This document shows positions 1 through 12,787 of a DNA stretch of 64,000 nt, piece by piece. The notes beneath the pieces are model-generated. The model was not told the DNA's origin and searched no databases. It saw nothing but the letters and a program-made list of their open reading frames with translations. The DNA comes from Liolophura sinensis. Lineage: Eukaryota > Mollusca > Polyplacophora > Chitonida > Chitonidae. A program made the position numbers and the translations under genes. Location: the NCBI RefSeq assembly GCF_032854445.1, contig NC_088295.1:46797385-46861384 (forward strand). The letters are read 5' to 3'. The first letter of the stretch is position 1, and each line of letters begins with the position of its first letter.

Positions 1-1400
1 ATCAACATTTCCGCTATATGGAATATATATGTCGTCCATATATGTATATTGTATTGTAGTATAACCGGACTAAACCGGTTGGTTGTATATGTATATATAA
101 ATAGTTATGATGTAAGGCCAGCGGAATTTGCCTGTGTAGTGTGAATATAGATTGGCATAGTTAAACGTGTCTGGAATATCGTCTGCCATTATTGAGGGGT
201 TTTACCTTAGCTATTATAGGTTACACGAGCACACAGATTTTCCTTTCTATTTATGTAATGAATTTGTCGACTTCATCCTCAAAAACATATATCCCTTAAC
301 TTTCGCGTGGTACCATACAATATCACCACATACAGCTTACACTTTTCTATACAACATATACAAAAATCAACCTAGCATGACCACCATTTTTTGAGCCGTG
401 GTTGCTGGAAGTGAAGTCAAAGCATTCCAGGGTAGGTAGTAACACTGGGCAAAAAGTTTTCCGTTCTATCCAAACCGGGCAAAATTCAGATATATTTAAC
501 TAGGTGCAAATTAGTAGTACAGAAATTTATAGTTTTATTTTTTTTTTTGGAATAATTTTATCTTACACCCAATTGCACGAACTGCGCATGTGTAACCTAT
601 AGAGCTAATGCAGAAGGGCGACTTTGGAGTGTATGTTAGTGTAAATGACCTCTCTTCTGAGTTTTTCTTACCCAAACTCGGGGCTACCGTTTGTTTTGGG
701 ACTGCTATCTTCGAAAGTGAAACTCATGGGTCATTGTAGCTGGTCTATTTGTAGCGACCCACGAATCCAGGGCAGCACTCAGGCCCTGGTCGACATCAAC
801 CTCAATAAACATCGCCCTGCATTGACGAAGACTATCGCTCTTCGAGAAATTCGAAGTCTGATGTCTGTTGCTTTTCGTGCCAATTAATTCTATTTATCTC
901 AAAAAATTTTCAGACATAGATTTCGCCTTTGGTGATGTGAAGAGAATGGGCTCGTTCTATGTGTTTTGTACCCTTTGTGCATGTAAATAGGATTTGTATG
1001 TATAGTTGAGAATAATTTCCTTGTCCTTTTTATGTAGTATAAACGTAATGAACTCAAATCCAAGATCACCCTATATTTATCTGGTCAAATATAGATCATA
1101 TCTCAAAAGAAAGTTTGCACGTGCTATATAATAACAACAACACAAATCCCATGAACTGGCCTAATTGGATAAGAAATAAGGCACGAGATCCCACTTGGTC
1201 ATCTGAATTATATAGTGAGGCCTGTATGTAAATTTGCAAGATTTAAACGAGAACTTATTTCATTTCAATTTCGTTGCTTTGATCATGTCTATTTATGTAT
1301 ATACCTGAAGCGTTATTTCTGCAAAATAGCACCTTAATTCAAGATTGATCATTTTCGAACATGTATGGCTCGTAAAAAAGGCATGATATTTCTATTTCAG
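1..1400. other. No supported gene
   Basis: AT-rich intergenic or intronic sequence. An open stretch at 645-887 lacks convincing splice or start signals. Confidence 0.6.
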
Positions 1401-1543
1401 GATCAGTCACAAAGACAATTCTGAACACAGCTGAAAGTTTGATAGGCGATATACCATGTGGTGCCCCAACGTATAACTCATTACGAACATTACAACATTA
1501 CGAACGAATTTCAAAGAAGAGACACGATCGAGTTGAATACCAC
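1401..1543 (+). CDS. Candidate internal exon, unknown protein
   Basis: Flanked by a strong acceptor (ATTTCTATTTCAG) and a near-consensus donor (GTAAGTAT). Only one frame is open through all 143 bp (phase 1 in, phase 0 out), giving SVTKTILNTAESLIGDIPCG and TYNSLRTLQHYERISKKRHD. No family recognised. No adjoining exon with compatible phase is certain, so it could be a chance open stretch. Confidence 0.42.
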
Positions 1544-3258
1544 GTAAGTATTATAGCTTACATTATAGCTATCAAATCACGCCTACGTCTGATCATTGCA
1601 CTGGAAACCCGATTCCGACATCTTGAAGGTGTGACTTCTAAGAAATAATTCGTCCGCCAGGCTACATTTATACCATAATTTTCGGTCGTTAACATCCCAG
1701 TTCCAGTGTTTATATTTGCTGACATTTCTTGCAATCAGTCACGGAAGACCACTCTGTACCAGGTTTTGAAGACATAAGCCTCTCTGTCCCCGAGAGGCTG
1801 AGCGAACTGCGTTGTTTATGTGCGAGGGAATTTAATGAGGCCGTTCCTTAACTACGCCATATCTGCCATGGAAACCGTCGGGAAGGCTCCCCGACGCCGC
1901 TAAGTCAAGGCTATACGCAGTCTATAGGCCCGCCGACCTACATTCGCTTTCGACTGGGAATTATCCAAGTTTTACATACATATACTTTTCTGTGAAAGGA
2001 TGCGAATTTCCGTTTGAGGTGTTTGATGCAAGAATGGGTAGATCGTCTTGGGGCAAAGCCTTAACTCGTCGTTTTGTAGAAGCGCAGCCAATTTTAAAAC
2101 ACGCGCACTGGTTCGAAAACAAATGTAAATCCCTCTCGTTGTTACTTGAGGCAAACAACTCTATATATGTCACTGTGTCTGTCTCTCTCGATCGACCTGT
2201 CCTTCGGTCTGTCGATGAGTTGGTCGTTCTGTCAAATGTATGACACCTTATGTTTTAGTCATGGATCAGTCACGTAAGTGCAAGATTGCGTCCACGAGTT
2301 GCGGAAGATATTGCGAATTTGAGCTTTAGCCGCTCTGTCAATATACTCACTTATCACAACCCCAATGCCAAATCAAACGAGGACGTTTGATACTAAAACC
2401 CGGAAGCGAACGAATTTTAACTATTTGCTCTATTTTCTCAGAATTTTTCTTCTGGAAGATTTTCCGAGCATTATCCAACAATTTGCTGAAAGCGTGACAA
2501 GAGATCATTTGCAAACCAGCTAATTGTTATTCTCCCACTCCTCAGTGAGGCAATGAATTTCATATTTTAAGTTAGTTAATTGAATAACTCCCACGTATAC
2601 AAGTAGTTTAGTTTTAGTATAGTGGAAGGTATCACTATATCATTGTATATCGTTATTAAAGCTAATTTATATTAATATTATGTGACTTTAAAATGACATT
2701 AATTTTTTCTCTTTGTTCATTTGCGAATCAGACTATAACCTAGGAAATTAATTAGGTAAGGGTTTTTTTTGGGGGGGGGGCATCTTCATCTTTGTAACCT
2801 TTCTTTGTGTGTTGTTGATTTCCAATAAAATTAGGGCAAGAAAGCCTTCACATTTGCATATTTTGATAAGGTTACTCTGAACCCTGGAGAATCTAGGTTA
2901 ATTAATTCGGACATGTGTGTTAAAGTACCATTAAACTAACCATGAATAACTGAAGCATATATTACGCTAGTGACTGATAAACATCTGCAGTCAGAGGCTG
3001 AAAAAAGTATGAAACAAAGTATAGCACGTAACTAGCACATAACCGCCAGTCTGTCATGCGTAACGGCATTGTCTTAGCACGTCTCCATCAAACTAATTGA
3101 CAAAGCATCCATCTCGAGTCAAAATTGAAAACACCTGTCTGTGGATTCCAGAGCACAATGTGAAATAAGAAGGCAAAGGAAAAAAAACAACACAAAAATC
3201 ACCTGTCCATTATTAAACGAAAAGAAAGAGACAATGACTGAAAGATATATCTGAAATA
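1544..3258. other. No certain gene; one possible terminal exon
   Basis: After a good acceptor at 2441 (CTCTATTTTCTCAG) a frame reads IFLLEDFPSIIQQFAESVTR to TAA at 2521-2523, with AATAAA at about 2825. Too little to call. A short hairpin CCTCTCTGTCCCCGAGAGG lies at about 1781, and G and T runs near 2763. Confidence 0.4.
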
Positions 3259-3490
3259 TTAATGCACGATATCTGCATCGCTTTTTCGTGCATTGAAATA
3301 GCCCAGTTTGAATGCAGAGCCTTCATCCAAATACACAGACAGCTTGCACGAAATGTTCCGATATCTATCATAACTACCACAAAAATAACTGTTTCTGCTT
3401 TTATTCTGAGCGTAGAATGAATCGGTATCGCAGTGTAAGTTCAAAACTATTTCACTGATATGACCGTGTCCATGCATGCTAATTATAGAG
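3259..3490 (-). CDS. Candidate terminal exon, unknown secreted-type protein
   Basis: From a plausible acceptor (TATTCTCAAATTGCAG, exon from about 3490) a frame stays open for about 76 codons to TAA at 3259-3261. It has a beta-strand-like pattern with four Cys and includes HGHISEIVLNLHCDTDSF and KLSVYLDEGSAFKLGYFNAR. The open frame itself extends to 3537. No family assigned; upstream exons are not identified. Confidence 0.35.
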
Positions 3491-4089
3491 CCTGCAATTT
3501 GAGAATATTTAACAGGTCCGACTGGTAAAACTGACAATTGTTCATTTATTTAAATAACCTGGAAGTGGATAACCTTTCCGAAGAAAATAAAGAAACAACT
3601 GTCTTGAATCTTTCCAAGCACATCCGACTACACCCGAAACTTCCCCAAGCAGACGGCGAAAATAGCGACGAGACCGTTGACAAACAATCAATTTCAATGC
3701 GTGGCATTTCCCAGTAATTGAGAGTTGTGTGTGTCATGGTATGATACACAGTTGCATCACTTCTTGTTTACCACGTTCCTAAGTACATATACATGTGTAC
3801 TTAGCACAGTTTCCGTGTATATGACTTGTTTTGTTCACACTTATACGTTGTCTGATTCGATCTCACACGCACAAGGCACTGTATGTGTCATGCGTTGAAT
3901 GTATAATTAGTTCAAGATAATGCCTGATTTTCATCTCCAGGTTAATCGACTAAAAGGAGTGAAAATTTATTGCGGTTGTTAAAAAAGGGGGGCATTATTT
4001 GTTTTAATTTATAGGCAGTTGAATCTTCCGTTTTTTTTTTGCTCAATGTTCCATGCTCCATTGTATAGGCTGATTTGTCTTTTAAACAA

Positions 4090-4528
4090 ACGTTGTTACA
4101 GAACACTTCTACAGGCCCATCACAACCACGTAGGAACCAAATATATACAGCTATTTTGTCTATTCGATCGTCAAGATCCCATCAATCAACAAATACATTA
4201 TTTGTACACAAGACTTCATCTACTAGCATGTATCAGACAGTTGTGTAAGAATCTGTCGATGTTATCAACCATTTCTACAAGAATCAATCTATCAGCACGT
4301 ATAAACTGTTTGTACAAGACTGCATCTATTTAGTTGTATCAACCATTTGCATAAAATTCCATTTATTAACATACATCAACCAACTGCACATATTGTATAT
4401 GTATATGTCATCCATTTGTACAAAATCCCATCGACCTGGGATTAAGACAGTGCATGTTCGAATCATCTGAACAAGAATCCCTCTATCAGTACACAAATGT
4501 CAATTATAACTCAAATTCCATCTCTCAT
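4090..4528. repeat. Degenerate monomers left of the 77-bp array
   Basis: Diverged 38-bp-scale versions of the same motif (ATCAACCATTTCTACAAGAA, CAATCTATCAGCACGTAT, ATTTGTACAAAATCCCATC), with units much less alike than in the core array. Confidence 0.75.
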
Positions 4529-5955
4529 CATGTATCAACTATTTCTACAAGATTCAATCTATCAACACGTATTACGCATTTGTACAAAATTTCATTTATC
4601 AACATCATGTATCAACTATTTCTACAAGATTCAATCTATCAACACGTATCAAGCATTTGTACAAAATTTCATTTATCAACATCAGGTATCAACTATTTCT
4701 AAAAGATTCAATCTATCAACACGTATCAAGCATTTGTACAAAATTTCATCTATCAACATCATGTATCAACTATTTCTACAAGATTCAATCTATCAACACG
4801 TATCAAGCATTTGTACAAAATTTCATCTATCAACATCAGGTATCAACTATTTCTACAAGATTCAATCTATCAACACGTATCAAGCATTTGTACAAAATTT
4901 CATCTATCAACATCATGTATCAACTATTTCTACAAGATTCAATCTATCAACACGTATCAAGCATTTGTACAATATTTCATCTATCAACATCATGTATCAA
5001 CTATTTCTACAAGATTCAATCTATCAAGCATTTGTACAAAATTTCATCTATCAACATCAGGTATCAACTATTTCTAAAAGATTCAATCTATCAACACGTA
5101 TCAACCATTTGTACAAAATTTCATTTATCAACATCAGGTATCAACTATTTCTACAAGATTCAATCTATCAACAAGTATCAAGCATTTGTACAAAATTTCA
5201 TCTATCAACATCATGTACCAACTATTTCTACAAGATTCAATCTATCAACACGTATCAACCATTTGTACAACATTTCATCTATCAATATCATGTATCAACT
5301 ATTTCTACAAGATTCAATCTATCAACACGTATCAAGCATTTGTACAAAATTTCATCTATCAACATCATGTATCAACTATTTCTACAAGATTCAATCTATC
5401 AACACGTATCAAGCATTTGTACAAAATTTCATTTATCAACATCTTGTATCAACTATTTCTACAAGATTCAATCTATCAACACGTATCAAGCATTTGTACA
5501 AAATTTCATCTATCAACATCAGGTATCAACTATTTCTACAAGATTCAATCTATCAACACGTATCAAGCATTTGTACAAAATTTCATTTATCAACATCATG
5601 TATCAACTATTTCTACAAGATTCAATCTATCAACACGTATCAACCATTTGTACAAAATTTAATCTATCAACATCATGTATCAACTATTTCTACAAGATTC
5701 AATCTATCAACACGTATCAAGCATTTGTACAAAATTTCATCTATCAACATCATGTATCAACTATTTCTACAAGATTCAATCTATCAACACGTATCAAGCA
5801 TTTGTACAAAATTTCATCTATCAACATCATGTATCAACTATTTCTACAAGATTCAATCTATCAACACGTATCAAGCATTTGTACAAAATTTCACCTATCA
5901 ACATCATGTATCAACTATTTCTACAAGATTCAATCTATCAATACGTATCAACAAA
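4529..5955. repeat. 77-bp dimeric minisatellite array, about 18 copies
   Basis: The unit has two related halves: TATCAACTATTTCTACAAG with CAATCTATCAACACG (37 bp) and TATCAAGCATTTGTACAAA with TCATCTATCAACATCATG (40 bp). Copies are 95% or more alike; one near 5000-5040 has lost 12 bp. Forward frames stay open for over 1.6 kb because no unit contains a stop in any forward frame. The resulting 77-residue peptide repeats are frame-shifted versions of one another, which argues for a satellite rather than a gene. Confidence 0.95.
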
Positions 5956-6960
5956 ATGCAACAGAAACTATATGTTCAACGTCTATCAAGTATTTGTATG
6001 AGAATCTATATGCAAGAATCAACTATTTGTATATTTATTTATCTATCAACATGTATCATCTATTTGTTAAAGAATCTTTACGTCAACGCTTATCAAATAT
6101 TCGTATAAGAATCTACACCTAGTATTTGTGTAAGAATCTACACCTAGTATTTGTATAAGAATCTACACCAAGTATTTGTATTTGCATAAGAATCTTTTGT
6201 ATAAGAATCTACACCAAGTATTTGTATTTGTATAAGAATATTGTATAAGAATCCACACCAGTATTTGTATTTGTATAAGAATCTATTGTATAAGAATCTA
6301 CACCAAGTATTTGAATAAGAATCTACACCAAGTATTTGTACAAGAATCTGCACCACGTATTTGTATAAAAATCTATTGTATAAGAATCTACACCAAGTAT
6401 TTGTATAAGAATCTACACCAAGTATGTGTATTTGTATAAGAATCTATTTTATAAGAATCTACACCAAGTATTTGAATAAGAATCTACACCAAGTATTTGT
6501 ACAAGAATCTGCACCACGCATTTGTATAAAAATCTATTGTATAAGAATCTACACCAAGTATTTGTATAAGAATCTACACCAAGTATGTGTATTTGTATAA
6601 GAATCTATTTTATAAGAATCTGCACCAAGTATTTGTATAAGAATATACACCAAATATTTTATTTGTATAAAAATCTATTGTATAAGAATCTACACTAAGT
6701 ATTTGTATAAGAATCTATACGAAGTATTTGTATTTGTATAAGAATCTATTTTATAAGAATCTACACCAAGTATTTGTATAAGAATATACACCAAGTATTT
6801 TAGTTGTATAAAAATCTATTGTATAAGAATCTACACGAAGTATTTGTATAAGAATCTACACCAAGTATTTGTATAAGAATCTACACCAAGTATTTGTATA
6901 AGAATCTACACCAAATATTTGCATAAGAATCTACATCAACATGTACATGTATCCACCATG
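5956..6960. repeat. 25-bp minisatellite array with higher-order structure
   Basis: Unit TATTTGTATAAGAATCTACA plus CCAAG. From 6841 it runs in perfect 25-bp register; earlier copies are mixed with shorter TATTTGTATTTGTATAAG variants that recur in a block of roughly 130 bp (6260-6660). The ATTTGTANAAGAATCTA core is shared with the 77-bp unit, so the two arrays probably have a common ancestor. Confidence 0.92.
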
Positions 6961-6965
6961 TGTAC

Positions 6966-6993
6966 ATTTATTTATTTATTTATTTATTTATCT
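6966..6993. repeat. (TTTA)n microsatellite
   Basis: Seven TTTA units directly after the 25-bp array; no SINE body next to it. Confidence 0.85.
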
Positions 6994-7298
6994 AAAAGCA
7001 AGTAGCAAGTATTTAAGTGAGAATCAACCGCACTTGAATACCTCTCCCCTATCAATATAAAACTCCTTCTGCACGAATAATCGTTTAGACTGATTTCGGT
7101 GTGTTTGCTAGCTCGTTATTCTCTCAACACCCAGCCTTAGGCGCCCTTAACCAAAACTTCGCGGTCCTGTAGCAGCACGTGTATTGTTTTATTCAGGCTC
7201 TGTAGCTCTCGTCAGGATATCAGCTATTCCTTAAGGACATTGTCGGGATTGTTACTGTCGATGGAATTCTCTCCTGATGTTTGATCATGTCTATAAAG

Positions 7299-7565
7299 TT
7301 AGGTTGGTGTGATCTGGTAGACCTCTCTTGGGGGAAGCCATCTATTGATCGGAGTTTCTGCCCAGCCAAGCTCGTTCGCCGGGGCGGCGTGACACATCCA
7401 GAGGAGTCGAGGTAAACAGTATTGCCTGGCAATGTACGGTCGTGACAAGAGCCAGATGAGCAGCGCTACCGTAAACATGCCAAAGAAAAACAGCGGCCAG
7501 CCCCACGAAGTCGAAATCCGCGCGGAGACATCCGTTAGCCTCACCAGATTTCTCAAACGGACAAA
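7299..7565 (-). CDS. Candidate terminal exon encoding a membrane segment
   Basis: A locally GC-rich block in AT-rich surroundings. 88 open codons to TAA at 7299-7301, from an AG at 7567-7566 in phase 0. It includes STSWGWPLFFFGMFTVALLI (one membrane helix), a Cys/Trp-containing stretch and NELGWAETPINRWLPP. The composition looks coding, yet I recognise no family and no partner exon. Confidence 0.38.
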   Translation of the reverse strand, partial: FVRLRNLVRLTDVSARISTSWGWPLFFFGMFTVALLIWLLSRPYIARQYCLPRLLWMCHAAPANELGWAETPINRWLPPREVYQITPT

Positions 7566-7569
7566 CTTA

Positions 7570-9300
7570 AGTTGCCAAAGAAATTAAATTTTGAAAACCG
7601 TCGGCGTCATCTGCAAACGGAAGTATGAAATTATGTTTTTGACCACTACACTTTACCAAAGGTGCTACATACGCCAACCGTTAGAAGGGGATAGTCTGTG
7701 ATGAATTTTTGCTTTGCCATGAAAGATGTGTCAGATATGATGTGGGCTTACATCTGTAAATTGATATGTACTACAGCATTTTTCACTGTCCTCTTGCGTT
7801 GTGTCTGAATTGCTCAGGTCTACCTGGATCCCGTTCACCGAAGAGGAAAATGTTCGAATCCAGCTCTAGCCTTAAATTATATCAGGAATTGTTGTTTTTT
7901 TGTTGTTTTTTGTTTTGTTTTCCTGTGAGATTTCTCAGGTTTCCGTTATCCGTATTACTTGCAGCCACCAATGAAATAAATCAATGTTAAGTTTGGCGTA
8001 AAAATAACAATCAATGAACGATAAGCCACATCTCGCTGTGGTGTTTACCGTTTATGGCAATCTGCCAGCGTTCAAACCACCACCATTTTGTCTGACTTCG
8101 TGTCTCTACTCTCCCGAGCTTAAACAGGACTCCACAAGATGTGGTTGACCCATCCAGGCCGTCCTCGGAAACGTCACCTGATTCGGTAATTTAAGATGTC
8201 GCTAAAAGCACTGATAACCATACTCTAGAATTTTTCACTTACACGGAACGGGGTCAGTGTTGTTGGCGGAAAAAACCGAGTGCCCGGAAGTAAACTTAAG
8301 GCCTTTGGCAAGTCAGTGTGGAATTTTCCCACAAGCAATACATCGTTAATAACAACCCTAAGACACACATGGCGTAAAAAGCAATACTCTAACAAGAGCC
8401 GCAGGACACGCAGTATGTCACATGCAGTACATCAGTGAGACATATGTGTGGCGTCATATGCATTACAGCGGTGACAAGAACCGCAGGATACAAATGGTGC
8501 CACATGCAATAGTGCGTAAACAACCACCAGACACGCACGGCGTCTCATTCAACACATGCTTAACCAATACCACAAGACACGCGTGGTGTCATATGCAATG
8601 TAACGTTAACCAAAACGTTTCGACACGCATAGTGCCACATGGATTACAACATTAACAATAACCACTAGGTTGCCATCGAGCTATCGATAACGGGATTCCG
8701 GTATGAGTGCATGATCGCCTCATAACTCAGCTGTTCGTTTCAGTCGATCAGCGCGTTAATTAAATGGAGATCCCACGCCGAATTAAAAGCTTCACATTTG
8801 TGACATCTTGATATGTATAGCTACCGTATATATAGTACACACACACGAAGCAATTTTATATATTTTTTCTCTCGGAGTTAAATAAGGTGTTAACTCAACG
8901 ATTTGTGTGAGTATTCATTATGAACTGTGGCTTCAGTTTCCATTAGATTTTTACATTTTAGAGCAATAATCCAGGACCTATGACAGCGTGAAAACGGAGT
9001 GGTCGGTAGTCACAAAAACGACTTAAGACTTGAATCAAAACTTGAAGTGTAGCCACAATCAGAACGTTTAGCTTTAAGATGATAAGAATTTGCACACCGA
9101 TTCTTTACTACAGAACAATGTGCCACAAACCACAAGAGTTCCTTCCTGTTCTGAGTTTGGTTTTAGAAGAATTTGCAATGTATGACTTAAGCTGTGTGAT
9201 AAATACGAGCCCTGGATGATGAGTCCTTTTGATAATAAGTGCTCTAGTGTCCATATTTGTTTTGGTAACGTGTATCCTTTCATTGTCAAACACGCCTTAC
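7570..9300. other. Apart from the 8.4-8.66 kb repeat, nothing supported
   Basis: No consistent exon signals; short open stretches only. Confidence 0.6.
8380..8660. repeat. Degenerate minisatellite of about 55 bp
   Basis: GACACGC followed by GTGTCATATGCAAT-type blocks recurs about five times (8405, 8450, 8490, 8525, 8575, 8625) with strong divergence. Confidence 0.65.
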
Positions 9301-9309
9301 TCTCTACAG

Positions 9310-9458
9310 TCAATATTTGGCTACTTTCAAGCTACACCAAATATCACCCGCTATTATAATACTGGGCCGTTGTCAAGAGACGATCAAAACCCACAATTCA
9401 TTATTTACGCGGATTTCATTCCGGGCATGTCTTCATACGATAAACACGTCAATCACAC
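9310..9458 (+). CDS. Weak candidate exon, unknown protein
   Basis: After a good acceptor (CTTACTCTCTACAG) a frame reads SIFGYFQATPNITRYYNTGP then FIIYADFIPGMSSYDKHVNH. The donor (GTACAG) is poor and the frame runs on further. Could be chance. Confidence 0.25.
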
Positions 9459-9781
9459 GTACAGGCACCCAAAGAAAAAAAACCCTTTTTCTGATTTGTC
9501 ATATTTCCACTCATCTAAATTCCTTTTTTGTACATTTTGTTTTTTCTTTACTTTATCATATCCTCCACTACGTAAATAAACGCGCTGCGATTGTACGGCG
9601 AAATGCTTTACGTTGTTTGCGACGTCAACAGAATATCGTCCCTTCTTAATTCTCTGTTTAGGCCAACTCTGGGAAGTTCTCAAAACCGGTTATTTTATTT
9701 TTCCATAGAGTAAAATTGAACCATTCATCATCCCGGTGCTAAAAACGTGCTGGTCTTGGCCTGCGCTAAGTCCAATTTCAG

Positions 9782-9889
9782 ACCAGATTGTGAAGGATAA
9801 ATCAATTGCGTTCCGAGAAGTCCCGCCGGTACACAGCTATAGCGCCTCATGCGCTATCATAGGTGGATATATACACAGGACTTCCCAAG
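9782..9889 (+). CDS. Weak candidate exon, unknown protein
   Basis: Acceptor CTAAGTCCAATTTCAG. Open frame QIVKDKSIAFREVPPVHSYS then CAIIGGYIHRTSQ to a GTCAAG donor. Its phase does not fit the segment at 9310, and the two may be unrelated. Confidence 0.22.
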
Positions 9890-10721
9890 GTCAAGGTCGA
9901 AATGTTTGTGCCAAATAATGAATCAGGCTTATCGATCGCAGTTGACCCAATTTCCCCTTGCTTGGATTAAATTCTGACAACTGAACACAGCTTTATTATA
10001 GTCCTTTTCAAGTCTGTGTCAATGTCAGCCGTCAAAAGTCGCTGTTAAGTGAATGTACACACTTCTGTATAAACCTATATACACAATGTTTTCTCCTGCG
10101 ATCAGAGGAAAGTTCATCTTATACATTCTATAGTTGCGATCCGGGTGTTAGATGTCCCGCTCCAATGCATGTCTCCTACAGTGTTCCATTGTAATCGGAA
10201 ACGAGGTGTCTTTCATCCATCCATAATAAACTGATAAAACGCCTATATATGTACAACAGAATGTATCTGTTGAATGAATAATCGTCAGACCCAAATCTTT
10301 TGTTGAAATCTCAAGCAGGCTTATAAACTGTCACAGGGACACAGTTATGAAGTTTGCTGTTGACGACTACAGTAGTGTTGTTCATGCGAGCTGCAGCTCT
10401 TCGGATGATGTTAATGCTGTTCAGCGGTTGCTGCTGTCTTTCAATATTTGCTTTGATTCTTTGTTCAACAGATAGTAGTTTTATTGTTGATTGGGTGTCC
10501 ATAAAGCCACGATATCAACCAACACAATCGATGTATGATATACATGTATATCCATATGTCTCATTTGCGTTTCGGGTCCAAGCTGGTCTGACCTTCGTTC
10601 TTTTGCAATGCATGGGTTATATGTCACCAGTTTGCTCGCAAAACCACTTTGCAAAGGCAGGTATGAACAACAGACAACACAGTCTAGGCCTGACTTGCAT
10701 TGAGTAGTTTGTCTATGTATA

Positions 10722-10925
10722 TTAATTGTTCAATTAGGAAATTAATGTTCGCACATTAACTGTTCAGTGAAGAAGTTTATGCCCGCACATTAATTATTCA
10801 ATGGGGAAGTGTATGTCCACATATTAATTGTTCAGTGAGAAAGTTTATGTCCGCACATTAATTGTTCAACGAGGAGGGGTATGTCCACATATTAATTGTT
10901 CACTGAGCACACCAATGTTGATTGT
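10722..10925. repeat. 34-bp minisatellite, about six copies, with decaying continuation
   Basis: Unit TTAATTGTTCAGTGAGAAAG TTTATGTCCGCACA starts at 10724, about 10756, 10790, 10824, 10858 and 10892. Degenerate pieces (TGTTCAGGGGGTAATC, TTGTCCAGTCCCCAC) continue to about 11090. Confidence 0.9.
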
Positions 10926-12044
10926 TCAGGGGGTAATCTCCACGTACACAAACTGTCCCGTGGAGAAGTATATCCAGGTATATTAATTGTCCAACGTTCA
11001 GTGAATACACAAGTTGTCCAGTCCCCACATTTGTGCAATGTTCCATGGGAACTTGCCACAAGGGTATGACTTGTTCAATGAGAAATAAACACAAATTGTT
11101 TCGCGTGAACCAATTAAAACAGTAATTATAATTTGATGTATTCTACGTTCCATTAACAGGAGCTATGTATAAAGAAGCTTCTATCTACAGGTACACGGGT
11201 GTCTTAACACGTAAACACGTTCGTCTAACTGCTGTTTTGTTGGAGCTGAAGGCACGTCAGTCATCCTGGTTTGTTCCGAGTACGTGATTGCCGACAATGC
11301 GGACTAGCTCCCCTTTAGCACGCTTTACGCTGGTTCGATGCTCTGGGGTCAGGCAGAGCAGAGATATTCACAGAGCGTAGTCAACAACACGTGTAATACC
11401 AGGGAGTCCCTTAAATACCAGACTGTATATCACATATAGGAGATGAGCTTGCCATTTAACAATTACATCACATCTCTCCAAAGAATACAATGCCACTTGT
11501 TTCTTTTTATATCCAAGAACTTGCTCTTTTACTACGCAGACAAGAATTGTTACGTGGACGTGATTCGGTCTTGCCTAAAAAGCCAGTTCTCTGGAAATCA
11601 GAGGACACACTTGCGCGCATCTAAGTAAATCAAATGCAAATTTTCCACCTGTCAATCCTTCACAAAATCGATTGTTACATGTATGTTACCGAAAGAGTAA
11701 TATTTCTCAAAATATGAGTGTTTGTAAACGATCTTAGTATAAGTTAGAAAGGCAGACCTTACACTTCGGGCTTCGTTGATGGTGTTGTCGGATATCGTAA
11801 ACTTGATTATTAACATGAAGATGGATGTAGGCGACAAAGACTGTATTATATGTATATGTGTGACTGATGTTCTTGTTGTTGTTTTGTATAATGTAACAGT
11901 CATTCTCAGGCTTAGTTGTGGAGGAAACCGTGCATGTAGAGTTCAGATGAAACCAGTACAGTCATACTGAGATAACTCCATAGGGCTTGTCTCCATTTCT
12001 TCTGCTTAGTTTATAGACTGTTAGAGCTGGATAGCCATTATAGA

Positions 12045-12320
12045 CTTGAATTCCAATTCTTAATGCAGACCTTTTCATTTCTTAATGTGGGCCTGTCCAA
12101 TTCGTAATGAGCACCCGTCCATTTCTGAATTTTGACCTTTCCAAAGCGTAACCTGGATATGCACCATATTTATCATCTTCGGCATGGCCAATTGTCAATC
12201 TTGATCTGTCTAACTCATAATCTGAAACTGTCCAATTCTACAGTCTGAACATGTCCAACTCTTAATATGGACCTGTCCAATTCTACAGTCTGAACATGTC
12301 CAACTCTCAGTCTGGATATA
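12045..12320. repeat. Degenerate minisatellite of about 27-30 bp
   Basis: Repeats of GTCCAATTCTTAATNTGGACC and a better-conserved pair of about 58 bp with TGTCCAATTCTACAGTCTG and AACATGTCCAACTCT (12230-12310). Confidence 0.75.
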
Positions 12321-12787
12321 TCTGTATGTATATGTTTGGGGTTTAATATCGTACTTAACAATATCGCCTAATGACAACGATGAGTCGTTAGGCATATGTA
12401 TATATAATGTGTCTTCTTGTATTCTAAAGTGCTGCCGCCACTGAATAATCATACCGTAGACACCAGACATGACACCCCACCAAGTCACATTATACTGACA
12501 CCGAGCCAACCAAATCTGGATATGTTCCGCACATTTTAAAAAACTAAATTCAGCACAGGTGTTCAGAAAATTTACCCAGTGTAAGTATTTGTGTCTTAAA
12601 TACACTCATGGAGGGTTTTACAAAACTATCTATGTATCAGATATTGTCTGATGAGATCATCCTCTATGTCATTTACAGCTGTAAACTGTCCTTACATAAC
12701 TCAGTTTGAACAGCGATAACATTTTATTAAATGTGTGAAATGTTTGTGCTTCTTGGAACAAAGTATTAACTGATCGGAAAGGAGCAA

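Noticed and set aside
4497-6122. 541-codon and 483-codon open frames as a repetitive protein gene
   Set aside because: They are the same 77-bp satellite in different frames, with no start context, splice sites or frame preference.
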